NCBI RefSeq assembly: GCF_024699985.1
Contig: NZ_JAJONA010000001.1
Location: 4,160,501-4,224,500, forward strand
Origin: Phenylobacterium sp. J367
Lineage (GTDB): Bacteria; Pseudomonadota; Alphaproteobacteria; Caulobacterales; Caulobacteraceae
Length of the DNA stretch: 64,000 nucleotides
Reading direction: 5' to 3'
This document shows positions 36,573-45,953 of this stretch, one piece after another; the first letter of the stretch is position 1, and each line of letters starts with the position of its first letter. A program made the position numbers and the translations under genes. Below the pieces are notes generated by a model. It saw nothing but the letters and a program-made list of their open reading frames with translations, ran no database searches and was not told the DNA's origin.

Positions 36573-37131
36573 GTGGGACAGCACGAGGGCGCCATAAACG
36601 CGACGAATAGCTGGCGCGACCAGGTCGTGGGATTGATCCCCGCGCTCAGGGCGTTCGCCTGGTCGCTGAGCCACAACGGTTCGGACGCCGACGACCTGGT
36701 GCAGGACACCCTGATCAAGGCCTGGACGAACCGCGACAAGTTCGAGGACGGCACGAACCTGCGGGCCTGGCTCTTCACGATCCTGCGCAACACCTACTAC
36801 ACGAACGTGCTCCGCCGCCGCCGCGAGGTGCGCGACGAGATGGGCGAGTACGCGTCGACCCTGAAGGCGCCGGCGACCCAGGAATGGTCGGTGGCCATGC
36901 GGGCCCTGCAGCAGGCGCTGCAGAAGCTCCCCGACGAGCACCGCGAGGCCCTGATCCCTGGTCGGCGCGGCCGGTCTCTCCTACGAGGAGGCGGCCGAGA
37001 TCTGCGGCTGTGCGCTCGGCACGATAAAGTCCCGGGTGAACCGGGCCCGCGCGCGCCTGCTGAAGATCATGGACGCCGACGACGCCACCGACGTGATGGC
37101 GCTCGACGACCTGGTCGCCGCACGGGCCTAG
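36573..37131 (+). CDS. ecfG: General-stress ECF sigma factor, EcfG group (frameshifted)
   Basis: Sigma factor of 185 aa after correction. Region 2 has IPALRAFAWSLSHNGSDADDLVQDTLIKAWTN and NLRAWLFTILRNTYYT. After an extra C near 36957, region 4 reads LPDEHREALILVGAAGLSYEEAAEICGCALGTIKSRVNRARARLL, which is diagnostic of the EcfG group. GTG 36573 follows a GAAAGGG site; GTG 36555 is an alternative. It faces nepR and their stops overlap. PhyR, the expected anti-anti-sigma factor, is not in the window. Confidence 0.92.
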
Positions 37132-37292
37132 GTCCGCTTCTCTTCCGAAAGCGACGGACCGGTCTCGAGCTGGTCCAACAGGGCCTTCAGCCTGTCCGGC
37201 AGGGCCAGGACTTCGACGCGGCGGTACAGCCGGCCGAGGTCGCGGTCGAGCGCGGCGGTCATCTGACGGCGGCGGGAGGCAACGCGGGTCAT
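37128..37292 (-). CDS. nepR: NepR-like anti-sigma factor
   Basis: Small protein of 54 aa. The core TAALDRDLGRLYRRVEVLAL followed by PDRLKALLDQLE matches the NepR pattern (two helices that wrap EcfG, with the L-R-x-x-Y and PDR-x-x-x-LL motifs). ATG 37292 is chosen; ATG 37262 would leave 44 aa with the core intact. It is encoded opposite to ecfG, unlike the usual nepR-ecfG order, and the two genes share a CTAG at their stops. Confidence 0.78.
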   Translation of the reverse strand: MTRVASRRRQMTAALDRDLGRLYRRVEVLALPDRLKALLDQLETGPSLSEEKRT

Positions 37293-37355
37293 GACCGTGA
37301 TCTCGGCGAACGGAGTCTCGTCTGCAAGCGGCGCCGCGCCCCCCTGCGACAATCC

Positions 37356-37381
37356 GGAACAGGCGCTCCGGCTGGCCGGTT
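37356..37381 (+). promoter_or_regulatory. Candidate EcfG-type promoter of the 15-residue-repeat protein
   Basis: GGAAC at 37356-37360 is followed after 16-17 bp by CGGTT. The -35 is perfect and the -10 has one mismatch (GGTT at a 17-bp spacing). The ATG, with an excellent GGAG ribosome binding site, is 33 bp further. Its place beside ecfG/nepR supports it; the match alone is moderate. Confidence 0.5.
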
Positions 37382-37413
37382 GACCGGTCTCCAACCAGTG
37401 AAGGAGTAACCAC

Positions 37414-38331
37414 ATGGCCAACCGGGACGACTATCGCGGCTATGGCGGCGGCCAAGGCGGGGATCGCGAGCGCGATCGCTGGGGCCGCGACGACGACAAC
37501 CGACGCGGCTGGGGCGCGGGCGACGAGCGCCGGAGCTTCGACGACCGCGGCCGCTACAATTCCGACCAGGCCCGTTACGGCGGGACCCGCGGCGGCCACG
37601 GCGAGGGCGAAGGCCAGGCCTGGCAGCGCGAGCGCTACGGCTCCCGCCACGACCAGGACCGGACAAACTACGGCTCGGGCTACGACCGCGAGCGCGGCGG
37701 ATATGGCGCCGGCCAGGCCTATGGCGCGGACCGGACGGACGACCGGGCCTATGGCTCGCGCGCCGACCGCCAGAGCCGCGGCTACCAGGAGTTCGGCGTT
37801 CCGGCCGATTACGGCTACCGTCCCCAGGGCCAGCAGGCCCAGGACCACGATCACGAGTACGCCCGCTGGCGTGACGAGCAGATGCGCGGCCACGACCGCG
37901 ACTACCAGGAGTGGCGTCGCCACACCCAGGGTCAGTACGACGACGACTATCGCAAGTTCCGGACGGAACGGCGCGACACCTTCGGCAAGTCCTTCCACGA
38001 ATGGCGCTCGCAACGGAACGCCTCGAACGGCACGGCCCAGTCCCAGATCGGGCCGGAGAGCCATGATTACGGCCGGCGCATGGGCGCGGGCTTCGGCCAG
38101 GGCGAGGACCGCCCGTCGGGCATGCCGGAAGGTCCGGGCGGTCTGACCTCGAGCTCCACCCTCGGCCAGAACAGCTTCGGCGGCGGCAGCGGCGGCGGGA
38201 CCGCCGCCGGCACGGGTTCGACGTCGAAGACGGCGAGCAGCGGTTCGGAGTTCGGCAAGGAGCCTTCCGCTGTCCAGGCCACGACCGACGGCAAGGTCCA
38301 GGGCAAGGACAGCGACGACCGCCAGCACTGA
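37414..38331 (+). CDS. Hydrophilic, low-complexity protein with 15-residue repeats
   Basis: Protein of 305 aa with no signal peptide or membrane segment, very rich in Gly, Arg, Asp, Gln and Tyr. The first 130 residues are G/R/D/Y-rich and disordered-looking. Between about residues 148 and 200 there are four units with a strict 15-residue period: YARWR, YQEWR, YRKFR, FHEWR, each followed by polar residues and Asp pairs. The C-terminal tail is Ser/Gly/Thr-rich. The composition recalls stress-induced hydrophilins. I do not recognise the family with certainty. Confidence 0.8.
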   Translation: MANRDDYRGYGGGQGGDRERDRWGRDDDNRRGWGAGDERRSFDDRGRYNSDQARYGGTRGGHGEGEGQAWQRERYGSRHDQDRTNYGSGYDRERGGYGAGQAYGADRTDDRAYGSRADRQSRGYQEFGVPADYGYRPQGQQAQDHDHEYARWRDEQMRGHDRDYQEWRRHTQGQYDDDYRKFRTERRDTFGKSFHEWRSQRNASNGTAQSQIGPESHDYGRRMGAGFGQGEDRPSGMPEGPGGLTSSSTLGQNSFGGGSGGGTAAGTGSTSKTASSGSEFGKEPSAVQATTDGKVQGKDSDDRQH

Positions 38332-38353
38332 GCGGCGCGCACCGCGCGATGGA

Positions 38354-38383
38354 GGGCCCGGCGGGCGACCGCCGGGCCCTTTG
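38354..38383. terminator. Hairpin terminator between convergent genes
   Basis: A perfect 11-bp stem GGGCCCGGCGG / CCGCCGGGCCC with a GCGA loop is followed by TTT. It lies 22 bp after the stop of the repeat protein and 4 bp from the stop of the convergent hydrolase gene. The T-tract is short, so termination may be partial. Confidence 0.7.
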
Positions 38384-38386
38384 CCG

Positions 38387-40109
38387 TCACGGCATGTCGG
38401 CCGGATAGACGACCGGCAGGACGAGGGCCGAGGGCCGGGCCGCATCCATGTAGATCGTGTTGGTGGCCACCCGCGGCTTGAGCTTCGCCGAACCGGGCGC
38501 CTCGCCGGTGTTGGGGTTCACCTCGTACCGCGGGGCGTTGGACGACGTCACATGGACGGCGATCCGGTGCCCCTTCTCGAAGGTGATGGCGGTCGGCCAG
38601 AGATCGACGATCAGCTTCTCCGGGGCGTTCGGGGTCATCATCCTCACCTGGTCCGGCATGCGGCCGTCGCGGTAGCGGGCGCGGATGGGGGGCGTCGAGG
38701 ACGAGGGCCTCGTAGCCGTCGGGATAGACGTCCACCAGCTTGACCATGAAGTCGGTGTCCGGCCCGTCGGTGGCGGCCCAGAGCTCCACGGAAACCGGGC
38801 CGGCGATGGCGACGTCCTTCTCGAGCACCGGGGTCTGGAAGCGCAGATAGTCCTGCCGCTGGCCGACCGCACGCTGGTCCATGGGGCCGCGCTCGAAGGT
38901 GAGGTTGGCGCCGCCGAAGGTCTGCACGGGCTTCGCGGGGTCGAACCGGTAGGCGATCTTCTCCTCGGCGTCGGTCGGAGCCGTGGTCGTCAGGCCCTTG
39001 TCGTCGGTGAGGTAGTAGCGGACGTGGCGGTTGGCGGGCGGCCAGTTGGCCGAGGTGAGCAGCCGGTTCTTGGGCGACAGCGCCCCCTTCTTCGCCGAGG
39101 CCATCATGAAGTAGCTGACCGGCGGCTCGTCCATGATCCCGTTGTCCTGGCCCTTCAGCCAGTAGTCGAACCAGCGGATCTCCTGGTCGCCGGCCATCTG
39201 CGCCCGGTCGGCGGGGTACTCCAGGTCGCCGGAGAGCTGGCCGTGGCCGAAGGGGCCCATCGTCAGCTTCTGGGCAGCCGCGCGCGCCCTTCGCGCCGTG
39301 GTTCTGCAGCCACTCGAAGTTCTCGACGGTGCCGCCGTTGAAGATGTCGTACCAGCCGCCGACGTTGAAGATCGGGATGTCGATGTAGCGGCGGTTGGTG
39401 GTCATGGCGACGCGGTTCCAGCTCACGTCGTCCAGCGCCCGGCGGCGGACCTGGTCGAGCTGGGCCTCGCTGGCGCCCTGCTGGCTGAGCCAGCCGATGG
39501 TGTCCTTGTCCTTCAGGACGCCGCCCGGATAGCTGTAGGTCAGCCGGTCCGCCGGCGCGACGACCACATAGGCGGTCACGAGGTGGGGCGGGTTCGCCAT
39601 GGCCGCCGAGTTGGCCGTGATGCCGAGCGCCGAGCCGCCGGTCATGCCGACCTTGCCGTTGCTCCAGGGCTGGGCGGCGACCCATTCCACGGCGTCGTAG
39701 CCGTCCTCGATGTCGTTCTCGAAGGCGGCGTAGAAGCCCTCCGAGCGTCCCTTGCCGCGCACGTCCTGCAGGACGAAGACGTAGCCGGCGTCGGTGTAGC
39801 GCTTCGCCTGCTTGGCGAGACCCGGGCCGGGGTCCGGGGTCTCGTCGGTGGCGCGCCCGTCCTTCAGGTAGGGGGTGCGCGACAGGATCACGGGCCAGGG
39901 CCCCTTCCCCGCCGGCTTGTAGACGTTGGCCGCGAGCTTCGTCCCGTCGCGGAGCGTCATCACCTCCTCCACGGCGCCGGGCGGCAGACCGGGCCAGGCC
40001 GGCTGGGCGGCCGTCGCGGCGGCGGGCTGGGCGAGCGCCGGCGCGGCATGGCCGGCGGCAGGGAAAGGGCCATGGCCGAGGCCACGGCGAAATGCCTGAG
40101 CTTGATCAT
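38387..40109 (-). CDS. Exported CocE/NonD-family (S15) hydrolase, three frameshifts
   Basis: Alpha/beta hydrolase of 573 aa after correction, with a signal peptide (MIKLRHFAVASAMALSLPAA). The nucleophile Ser is in GKVGMTGGSALGITA; an Asp lies in NVGGWYDIFNGG, and the His is probably in GPFGHGQLSG. The C-terminal jelly-roll domain (FQTPVLEKDVAIAGPVSVEL) is typical of the X-Pro dipeptidyl-peptidase/cocaine-esterase class. Breaks near 40050 (one base lost), 39272 and 38690 (one extra each). Substrate unknown. Confidence 0.9.
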
Positions 40110-40243
40110 CCTGCTTCGTTTCCCCGGCGGGTCTTCGGCGCCCGCGCTGAAAATGGCTTTGGTTGAAATGGCGGCCGGGACCGCAGGCGGCATCTAAGCA
40201 TGAGGTTGGCGCGGCGTCGCTTCCCGCCGTAAGACCCCTCCCC

Positions 40244-41469
40244 ATGACCCGAGACGACGCCCGTGCGCTGGACGCCCAGGACAGCCTGGCCCGCTTCCGT
40301 GACGCCTTTTCGCTGCCGGACGGCGTGATCTATCTCGACGGCAATTCGCTGGGGCCGCCGCCGAAGGCCGCGCTCGCCCGCCTGAAGGACGTGGCCGAGC
40401 GGGAGTGGGGCCGCGACCTGATCACCAGCTGGAACATCAACGGCTGGATCGACGCGCCGCTAAGGGTCGGCGCCAAGCTGGCCGGCCTGATCGGGGCCAA
40501 GGCCAACGAGGTGGCGGTGGCCGATTCCACCTCGGTGAACCTCTTCAAGCTGGCCGGGGGGCGCTGTCGCTCCGGCCCGGCCGGAAGGTGATCCTGTCGG
40601 AGACCGGCAACTTCCCCACCGACCTCTATGTGCTGGAGGGCCTGGCCCGGACCGCCGGCGCCGAGCTGCGCGCCGTGCATCCCGACCGGGTGCTGGAGAG
40701 CCTCGCCGACGACGTGGCGGTGCTGGTCCTGACCCACGTCCACTACCGTACGGCGCGGAAGTGGGACATGGCGGCGGTGACGAAGGCCGCCCACGCCAGG
40801 GGCGCGCTCGTGCTGTGGGACCTCAGCCACTCGGCCGGCGCGGTGGCGGTGGACCTCAACGGCGCCGGCGCCGACCTGGCCGTGGGCTGCGGCTACAAGT
40901 ACCTGAACGGCGGGCCGGGCGCGCCGGCCTTCCTGTTCGTGGCCGAGCGTCACCAGGCGGCGATCCGGTCGCCGCTGTCGGGCTGGATGGGCCATGCCGC
41001 CCCCTTCGAGTTCGAGGACGGCTACCGCCCGGCCGCCGACATCCGCGCCCAGCTCTGCGGCACGCCGGGCGTGCTGGGGCTCGCGGCCCTGGAGGCGGGC
41101 GTCGACCTGCAGGTGGAAGCCGATGCGGGCCTGATCGAGGCCAAGGGCCAGTCGCTCTGCGACCTGTTCATCGCCGAGGTGGAGCGCCGCTGCGGCCGGT
41201 TCGGGGTCGAGCTCGCCACCCCGCGGGACCGGACGGTGCGCGGCCTGCACGTCTCCTTCGCCCACGAGGAGAGCTATGCGGTGGTCCAGGCGCTGATCGC
41301 CCGCGGCGTGATCGGCGACTTCCGGGCCCCCGACCTGATGCGCTTCGGCTTCTCGCCGCTCTACCTCAGCCACGCCGAGGTCTGGGACGCCGCCGCGATC
41401 CTGGAAGAGGTGCTGGAGACCCGGGCCTACGACCGTCCGGACTTCCGCGCCCGGGCCGCGGTCACCTGA
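40244..41469 (+). CDS. kynU: Kynureninase (frameshifted)
   Basis: PLP enzyme that splits kynurenine to anthranilate and alanine in tryptophan breakdown; 408 aa after correction. It begins MTRDDARALDAQDSLARFRD and has IYLDGNSLGPPPK, WDLSHSAGAV and the PLP-lysine motif GCGYKYLNGGPGAP (Lys219). A missing G in GGGGGG near 40560 breaks the frame. No other kynurenine-pathway gene is adjacent in the window. Confidence 0.95.
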
Positions 41470-41559
41470 GCGGAAAATGACCGGTCTGACGCGTTGCTCC
41501 CGCCGGTCCGTTCCGTTATGACGGCGACCTTCGCGCGGGGCGACCCTCGCGAGTCAGCG

Positions 41560-41649
41560 GGTGACGTGGCCGAGTGGCTGAAGGCAACGGTTTGCTAAAT
41601 CGTCATACTCGAAAGGGTATCGAGGGTTCGAATCCCTCCGTCACCGCCA
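41560..41649 (+). tRNA. tRNA-Ser (anticodon GCT)
   Basis: The acceptor arms GGTGACG and CGTCACC pair fully, with discriminator G and an encoded CCA. The anticodon loop is TTGCTAA (anticodon GCT, reading AGC/AGT). The T arm is GAGGGTTCGAATCCCTC, and a long variable arm (TACTCGAAAGGGTA) marks a class II serine tRNA. It lies just before the 430-bp gap that precedes the glycan operon. Confidence 0.97.
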
Positions 41650-41905
41650 TCTTCTTCCGGAAAAGCGAGCCTTTCAAAGGCCGGTCGGACGGAACCGGAG
41701 AGTAGCCCCCTCAACGCCCTGCGCGAGGCGGCGAACTATTCACTACTCAAAATGGCGGACCGCGGCACGGCCGCCAACCCTGGCGGGAAGGTGGGTCGGC
41801 GCGCGCCCAAAGGCGGAACCGTAGGCGGACGATCGTGTTCTGCGGTCACTCCTCTCCGAGGAGCTGTTGCCCGACCTCCTGCGGCCAGACCCACCGCAGG
41901 AGACT

Positions 41906-41928
41906 TTCGCGACACGCGTGATCGCGAA
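41906..41928. promoter_or_regulatory. Palindrome upstream of the glycan operon
   Basis: Arms TTCGCGA and TCGCGAA flank a palindromic CACGCGTG centre, with a single unpaired A. This gives a near-perfect dyad of 23 bp, about 155 bp before the first start codon. It is compatible with a dimeric regulator site or a cruciform/RNA hairpin. Confidence 0.45.
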
Positions 41929-41954
41929 GAAGGGACTAACACACGATAATTGCT

Positions 41955-41969
41955 TGACATTTTTTGTCA
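41955..41969. promoter_or_regulatory. TGACA-T5-TGTCA inverted repeat overlapping a -35-like TTGACA
   Basis: TGACATTTTTTGTCA is a 5-bp inverted repeat around five T, AT-rich within a GC-rich chromosome, and its left arm is part of the hexamer TTGACA. An operator over a sigma-70 -35 element is one reading; no clear -10 is visible 17 bp further. Confidence 0.4.
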
Positions 41970-42081
41970 CAACACGGAACAGCACCGCTGTTCGCGGGGT
42001 TGCCACGCCGGTTAGGAAGCTGAGCCGCGGCAAGTTGCACGCCAGCCTCCGTGACCCGGAGAGCAAACTGCGAGGCTGGCG

Positions 42082-43174
42082 ATGAAACGCGTGCTTGTGT
42101 CTGGAGGTCTGGGCTTCCTGGGCTCCCACCTTGTCGACCGCCTGCTCAAACGCGGTGACGTGGGCCAGGTCACCGTGGTCGACAATCTCTGGACCGGACT
42201 GCGAGAGAACCTCGCCCATGTCACGGACGACCGACTGCAGATCATCATCGGCGATGTCGAGACCGCCCCGTTGAGGGGGGACGTTCGACGAGATCTACCA
42301 CCTGGCCTCGCCGGCAACGCCGCTCTGGTACATGGCCGAGCCGGTACGGACCATCTCCGCCAACGTCCACGGCGCCCTGCGCCTCATGACCCTCCTCAGG
42401 CTGGGCGGCCAATTCGCCTACACCTCGACTTCGGAGGTTTACGGCGACCCGCTCGTCTCGCCGCAGCCTGAGAGCTATCGCGGCTCGGTGGACTGCACCG
42501 GTCCCCGTGCGGCGTATGACGAAAGCAAGCGCTGCGTCGAGGCCCTGCTGTTCGAGGCGCACCGCGCGCACGGCACACGGGTGAAGGTCGCGCGGCTCTT
42601 CAACGTCTTCGGTCCCCGCACCCGCATGGACGACGGCCGGGCGGTCTCCAACTTCGTCTCCCAGGCCCTCCGCGGTCTGCCGCTCACCATCTACGGGGAC
42701 GGCGCCCAGACCCGCAGCTGGGGCTACGTCGACGACATCATGGAGGCGCTGGAACGTTACTGGTGGCGCGACGGAATCGACTATCCGGGCCCGATCAACC
42801 TCGGCAACGACCGGGAAATCCCGGTTCTGGACGTGGCCCGCTACATCCAGCGCCTGTTCCCCGGCTGCGATATCGAGCACCTGCCGCCCGCCCCGCAGGA
42901 CCCGGCCAACCGCCGCCCGGACCTCGCGGTCGCGAACCGCATCCTGCCCGGCTGGTCCTGCGCCGTCCCGTACGAGGATGGCGTCGTCCGGACGATCGAC
43001 TGGTTCCGCGCCCAGATGGCGGCCCCGACGCCCCTGCCGGAGGCCGCGGAACCGATCGTGGTTCCCGCCGAACTCGTGTCGCCCACCCGCCCGGCCGGCC
43101 GCACCCGGCGCAGCCGCCTCATCCCAGGCGTGATCGCCTGGCAGGACGAACCCGGGACCCAGGCCCAGGCATGA
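42082..43174 (+). CDS. NAD-dependent sugar-nucleotide epimerase/decarboxylase, UXS-like (frameshifted)
   Basis: Extended SDR, 363 aa after correction. NAD motif GGLGFLGSH (8-16); TSTSEVYGDP and catalytic YDESK (Tyr145, Lys149); ARLFNVFGPRTRMDDGRAVSNF matches UDP-glucuronate decarboxylases (UDP-xylose synthase). An extra G in a run of six near 42283 breaks the frame between PLRG and TFDEIYHLASPATP. The last 50 residues are a basic, proline-rich tail not usual in the family. First gene of the glycan operon; likely supplies UDP-xylose or a related donor. It overlaps the next gene by ATGA. Confidence 0.88.
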
Positions 43175-44164
43175 GCCCCGCGGCCCTGCCCCTGGTCTCG
43201 GTGGTGGTCCCCCTGCACAACGGGGCGTCCACCGTCGAGCGGACGCTGGCCAGCATCTCGACCCAGACCTGGGCGGAGCTGGAGGTCATCGTGGTTGACG
43301 ATGGGTCGACCGACGACGGCCCCGAACGCGTCCGTTCGGCGGCCAGGCTCGACCCGCGCATCCGCCTCCTTGCCCAAGCCAACGCCGGCGTCGCCGCCGC
43401 CCGCAACGCCGGCGCGGCGGCCGCCCACGGCGATTACCTGGCCTTCGTCGACGCCGACGACCTCTGGGCGCCGGAGAAGATCGAGCTGCAGATGGGCGCC
43501 ATGCTGGCTGGCGGCCCGGCCGTCGGCCTGGTCTACACCTGGGCCGCCCTCATCGACGCCCACGACCGCATCTATTCCCTGGAGCACCGGCCTCAGGCGG
43601 AGGGCGCCATCCTGCGCGAGCTCTGCCGCGCCAACCTGGTGGGCAACGGCTCCTCCCCGCTGATCCGTCGCCCCGCCTTCGATCAGGTCGGCGGCTATGA
43701 CGCCTCGCTCCGCGCCCGCGGCCCAGGGCTGCGAGGACCTGATGATCTACCTGCGGATCGCCGAGGCCTACGAGTTCCGGGTGATCCGCCGCCATCTCAC
43801 CGGCTACCGGGTCACTCAAGGCAACATGTCCTCGAACGCGCTCGGCATGCTGCGCTCCTGCGAGCTCACCCTCGAGACCTTCCGCGCCCGCTACCCGCAG
43901 TTCGAGGCGGAGTTCCAGGCGCACCGCCGGGACATGGTCTACTGGCTGCTGGCCCGCGCCATGACCACGGGACCGCTGAGCAACGCCGCTGCCCTGCTCA
44001 CCCAGCACGGCTTCCTCAACGCCTTCCAGCTGGCCGACCGGTTCGGCGACCTCGCCTGGCTGACGCTGAAGGCGCGCACGCCCACCCGCCTGAAGATGCT
44101 GGCCCAGCGGCTGCTGCGTCAGGGCGGCGCCTTCCGCCCCGCCTTCCTCGAGGCGGCGCTGTGA
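43171..44164 (+). CDS. Family 2 glycosyltransferase (frameshifted)
   Basis: GT-A fold enzyme of 330 aa after correction. It starts MSPAALPLVSVVVPLHNGAS, with VIVVDDGSTDDG (nucleotide-binding Asp pair) and YLAFVDADDLWAPEK (DxD). An extra base near 43722 breaks the frame before GCEDLMIYLRIAEAY, which carries the ED pair of the catalytic base. The C-terminal 100 residues are helical. It has no extra N-terminal region, unlike the two family-2 enzymes further along the operon. Confidence 0.9.
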
Positions 44165-45953
44165 CCCGTTCGCTGAGCCAGCGCATCCGTCAGGTCTGGC
44201 GCCTCTCCGCCGCCCCGCGCTGGGCCGCCCCGGCGGTCATCGGCCTGGCGCTCGCGGCTGCAGCTCTCGACGGCCTGGGCCTCTACCTCTTCATTCCGCT
44301 GCTGCAGAGCCTGGGCGCCAGCGGCGGGCCCACCCGCTCTCCCGCGGCTTCGACGCCGTGCTGGCGCCCATCCCCGGCGACTGGCGCCTCCCGGTGCTGG
44401 TGCTCGCCCTCTGCGCCGCAGTGGCCGGCAAGAACCTCGCGGTCTTCGCGGGCGGCTACGTCGCCCGCTATGTCGACGGCGTGGTGGCGCACCGCCTCCG
44501 TAGCCGGATCTTTGAGCAGTCGCTCTCGGCCTGCCTGGACTACCGGTCGGGCGCGCGGATCACCGATGTGGTCACCACGCTCGCCAACAACACCTGGAAG
44601 GTCAGCAACGCCCTGAGCCTCGTCTATCGCCTGGCGATCTGCACCGTGACCTTCGCCGTCTTCCTCGCCCTGTTGCTGGCAATCTCCGCGCCTTTGACCG
44701 GGCTTGCCCTGCTCCTGCTCGCCGGGGCGGCTGGGCTCGTGCACGTCGTCACCCGCCGCGCGCAGGATACGGGCCGCGCCGTGGTCGAGGAGAACCGCGT
44801 CTTCGGCCTGCGGATGTGGGAAAGCATGGGCGCCCTGCAGCTGATCCGCAGCTTCGGACGCGAGGGCTACGAGGCCAACCGGTTCCGGAGCGTCTCGGAG
44901 CGCATCCGCCGCCGCATCCTGGCGCTCGACGTGCTCTGGGCCCTGCCCGGCCCGATCGCCGAGGTCTGCGGCGCGCTGCTGATCGGCGTGCTGGTGCTGG
45001 CCGGCGTGACCCTGGGCGCCGGCCTCGCCCCGCTCGCCGCCTTCCTCGCCCTGCTTTACCGACTGCAGGGCCCCACCCGCGAGTTCATGCAGTGCAAGGT
45101 GGCGCTCGACGGCCTGGCCGCGGCCGTGGACGACGTCGAGGACGTGCTGACCGAGACCGCCACGCCCTACATCGTCGGCGGCGCGGCCCCGGCCCAACCG
45201 CTGCAGCACGGCCTCGAGCTGCGCGAGGTGAGCTACGCTTACGACGCGGCCGAGCCGCCGGTGCTGGACCGGGTCAGCTTCGCCATTCCGGCCGGCCGGA
45301 CCACGGCCATCGTCGGGCGATCCGGCGCCGGCAAGTCCACCCTGCTCTCGCTGCTGTTCCGGTTCCGCGACCCCACGGGCGGCGTGATCCTCGCCGACGG
45401 CCGGCCGCTGCCCGAGCTCGACCTCGCCGGCTGGCGCGGGCGGCTGTCGCTGATGGCGCAGGAGGCCCAGCTGTTCAACGCCACCGCCGCCGAGAACATC
45501 GGCTACGGCGATCTCGCGGCCTCCCGCGAGGCGGTCGCCAAAGCCGCCGCCGTGGCCGGCGCCGATTTCATCGCCGCCCTGCCGCAGGGCCTCGACACCG
45601 AGCTCGGCGACCGCGGCGCGCGGCTCTCCGGCGGTCAGCGCCAGCGCATCGCCCTCGCCCGCACCATCCTGAAGGGTCCCGACCTGTTGCTGCTGGACGA
45701 GCCGACCAACGCGCTCGACGCCGAAACCGAGCAGGCCTTCCAGGCCGCGCTGCGGACGTTCTCGGAAGGCCGCACCGTGGTGGTCGTCGCCCACCGGCTG
45801 TCGACGGTGATGGCCGCCGACCAGGTGATCGTCCTGGAGGCCGGCCGCGTCGTCGAGGCTGGGCCGCCGCAGGAGCTGCTGGCCCGACCCGGCCACTTCG
45901 CCCGCCTGCACGGCCTGCAGTACGCCGAACCCGTCGCGAAGGAGGTCGCCTGA
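44161..45953 (+). CDS. ABC exporter, fused membrane and ATPase domains (frameshifted)
   Basis: Half-transporter of 597 aa after correction with a six-span membrane domain (first span AAPAVIGLALAAAALDGLGL) and an ATPase domain: Walker A GRSGAGKS, signature LSGGQRQRIALARTIL, Walker B LLLLDEPTNALD and the AHRLSTVMAADQ switch. One base is lost near 44338. The type (MsbA/PglK-like) exports lipids, lipid-linked sugars or peptides. No precursor-peptide or protease domain is present, so a glycolipid or lipid-linked glycan is the best guess. GTG start overlaps the previous stop (GTGA). Confidence 0.92.

Larger units (their letters stand above)
41650..42081. other. Non-coding leader region upstream of the glycan operon
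   Basis: This 432-bp gap is less GC-rich than its surroundings, especially 41930-41985. Short open frames here (for example 41752-41949) have no recognised domain or ribosome binding site. It contains two inverted repeats (41906-41928 and 41955-41969), a TTGACA hexamer at 41954-41959 and a GGAAC/GGTT pair at 41976-42001. It is therefore most likely the promoter and leader of the operon starting at 42082. Confidence 0.6.

Noticed and set aside
34154..37131. Programmed ribosomal frameshifting in egtB, egtD or ecfG
   Set aside because: No slippery heptamer with stable downstream structure stands out, and the same kind of break occurs in dozens of unrelated genes in the window. Homopolymer sequencing error explains all of them.
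41752..42085. Small proteins encoded in the leader of the glycan operon
   Set aside because: Two short frames overlap each other, lack ribosome binding sites and resemble no family; regulatory DNA is a better reading.
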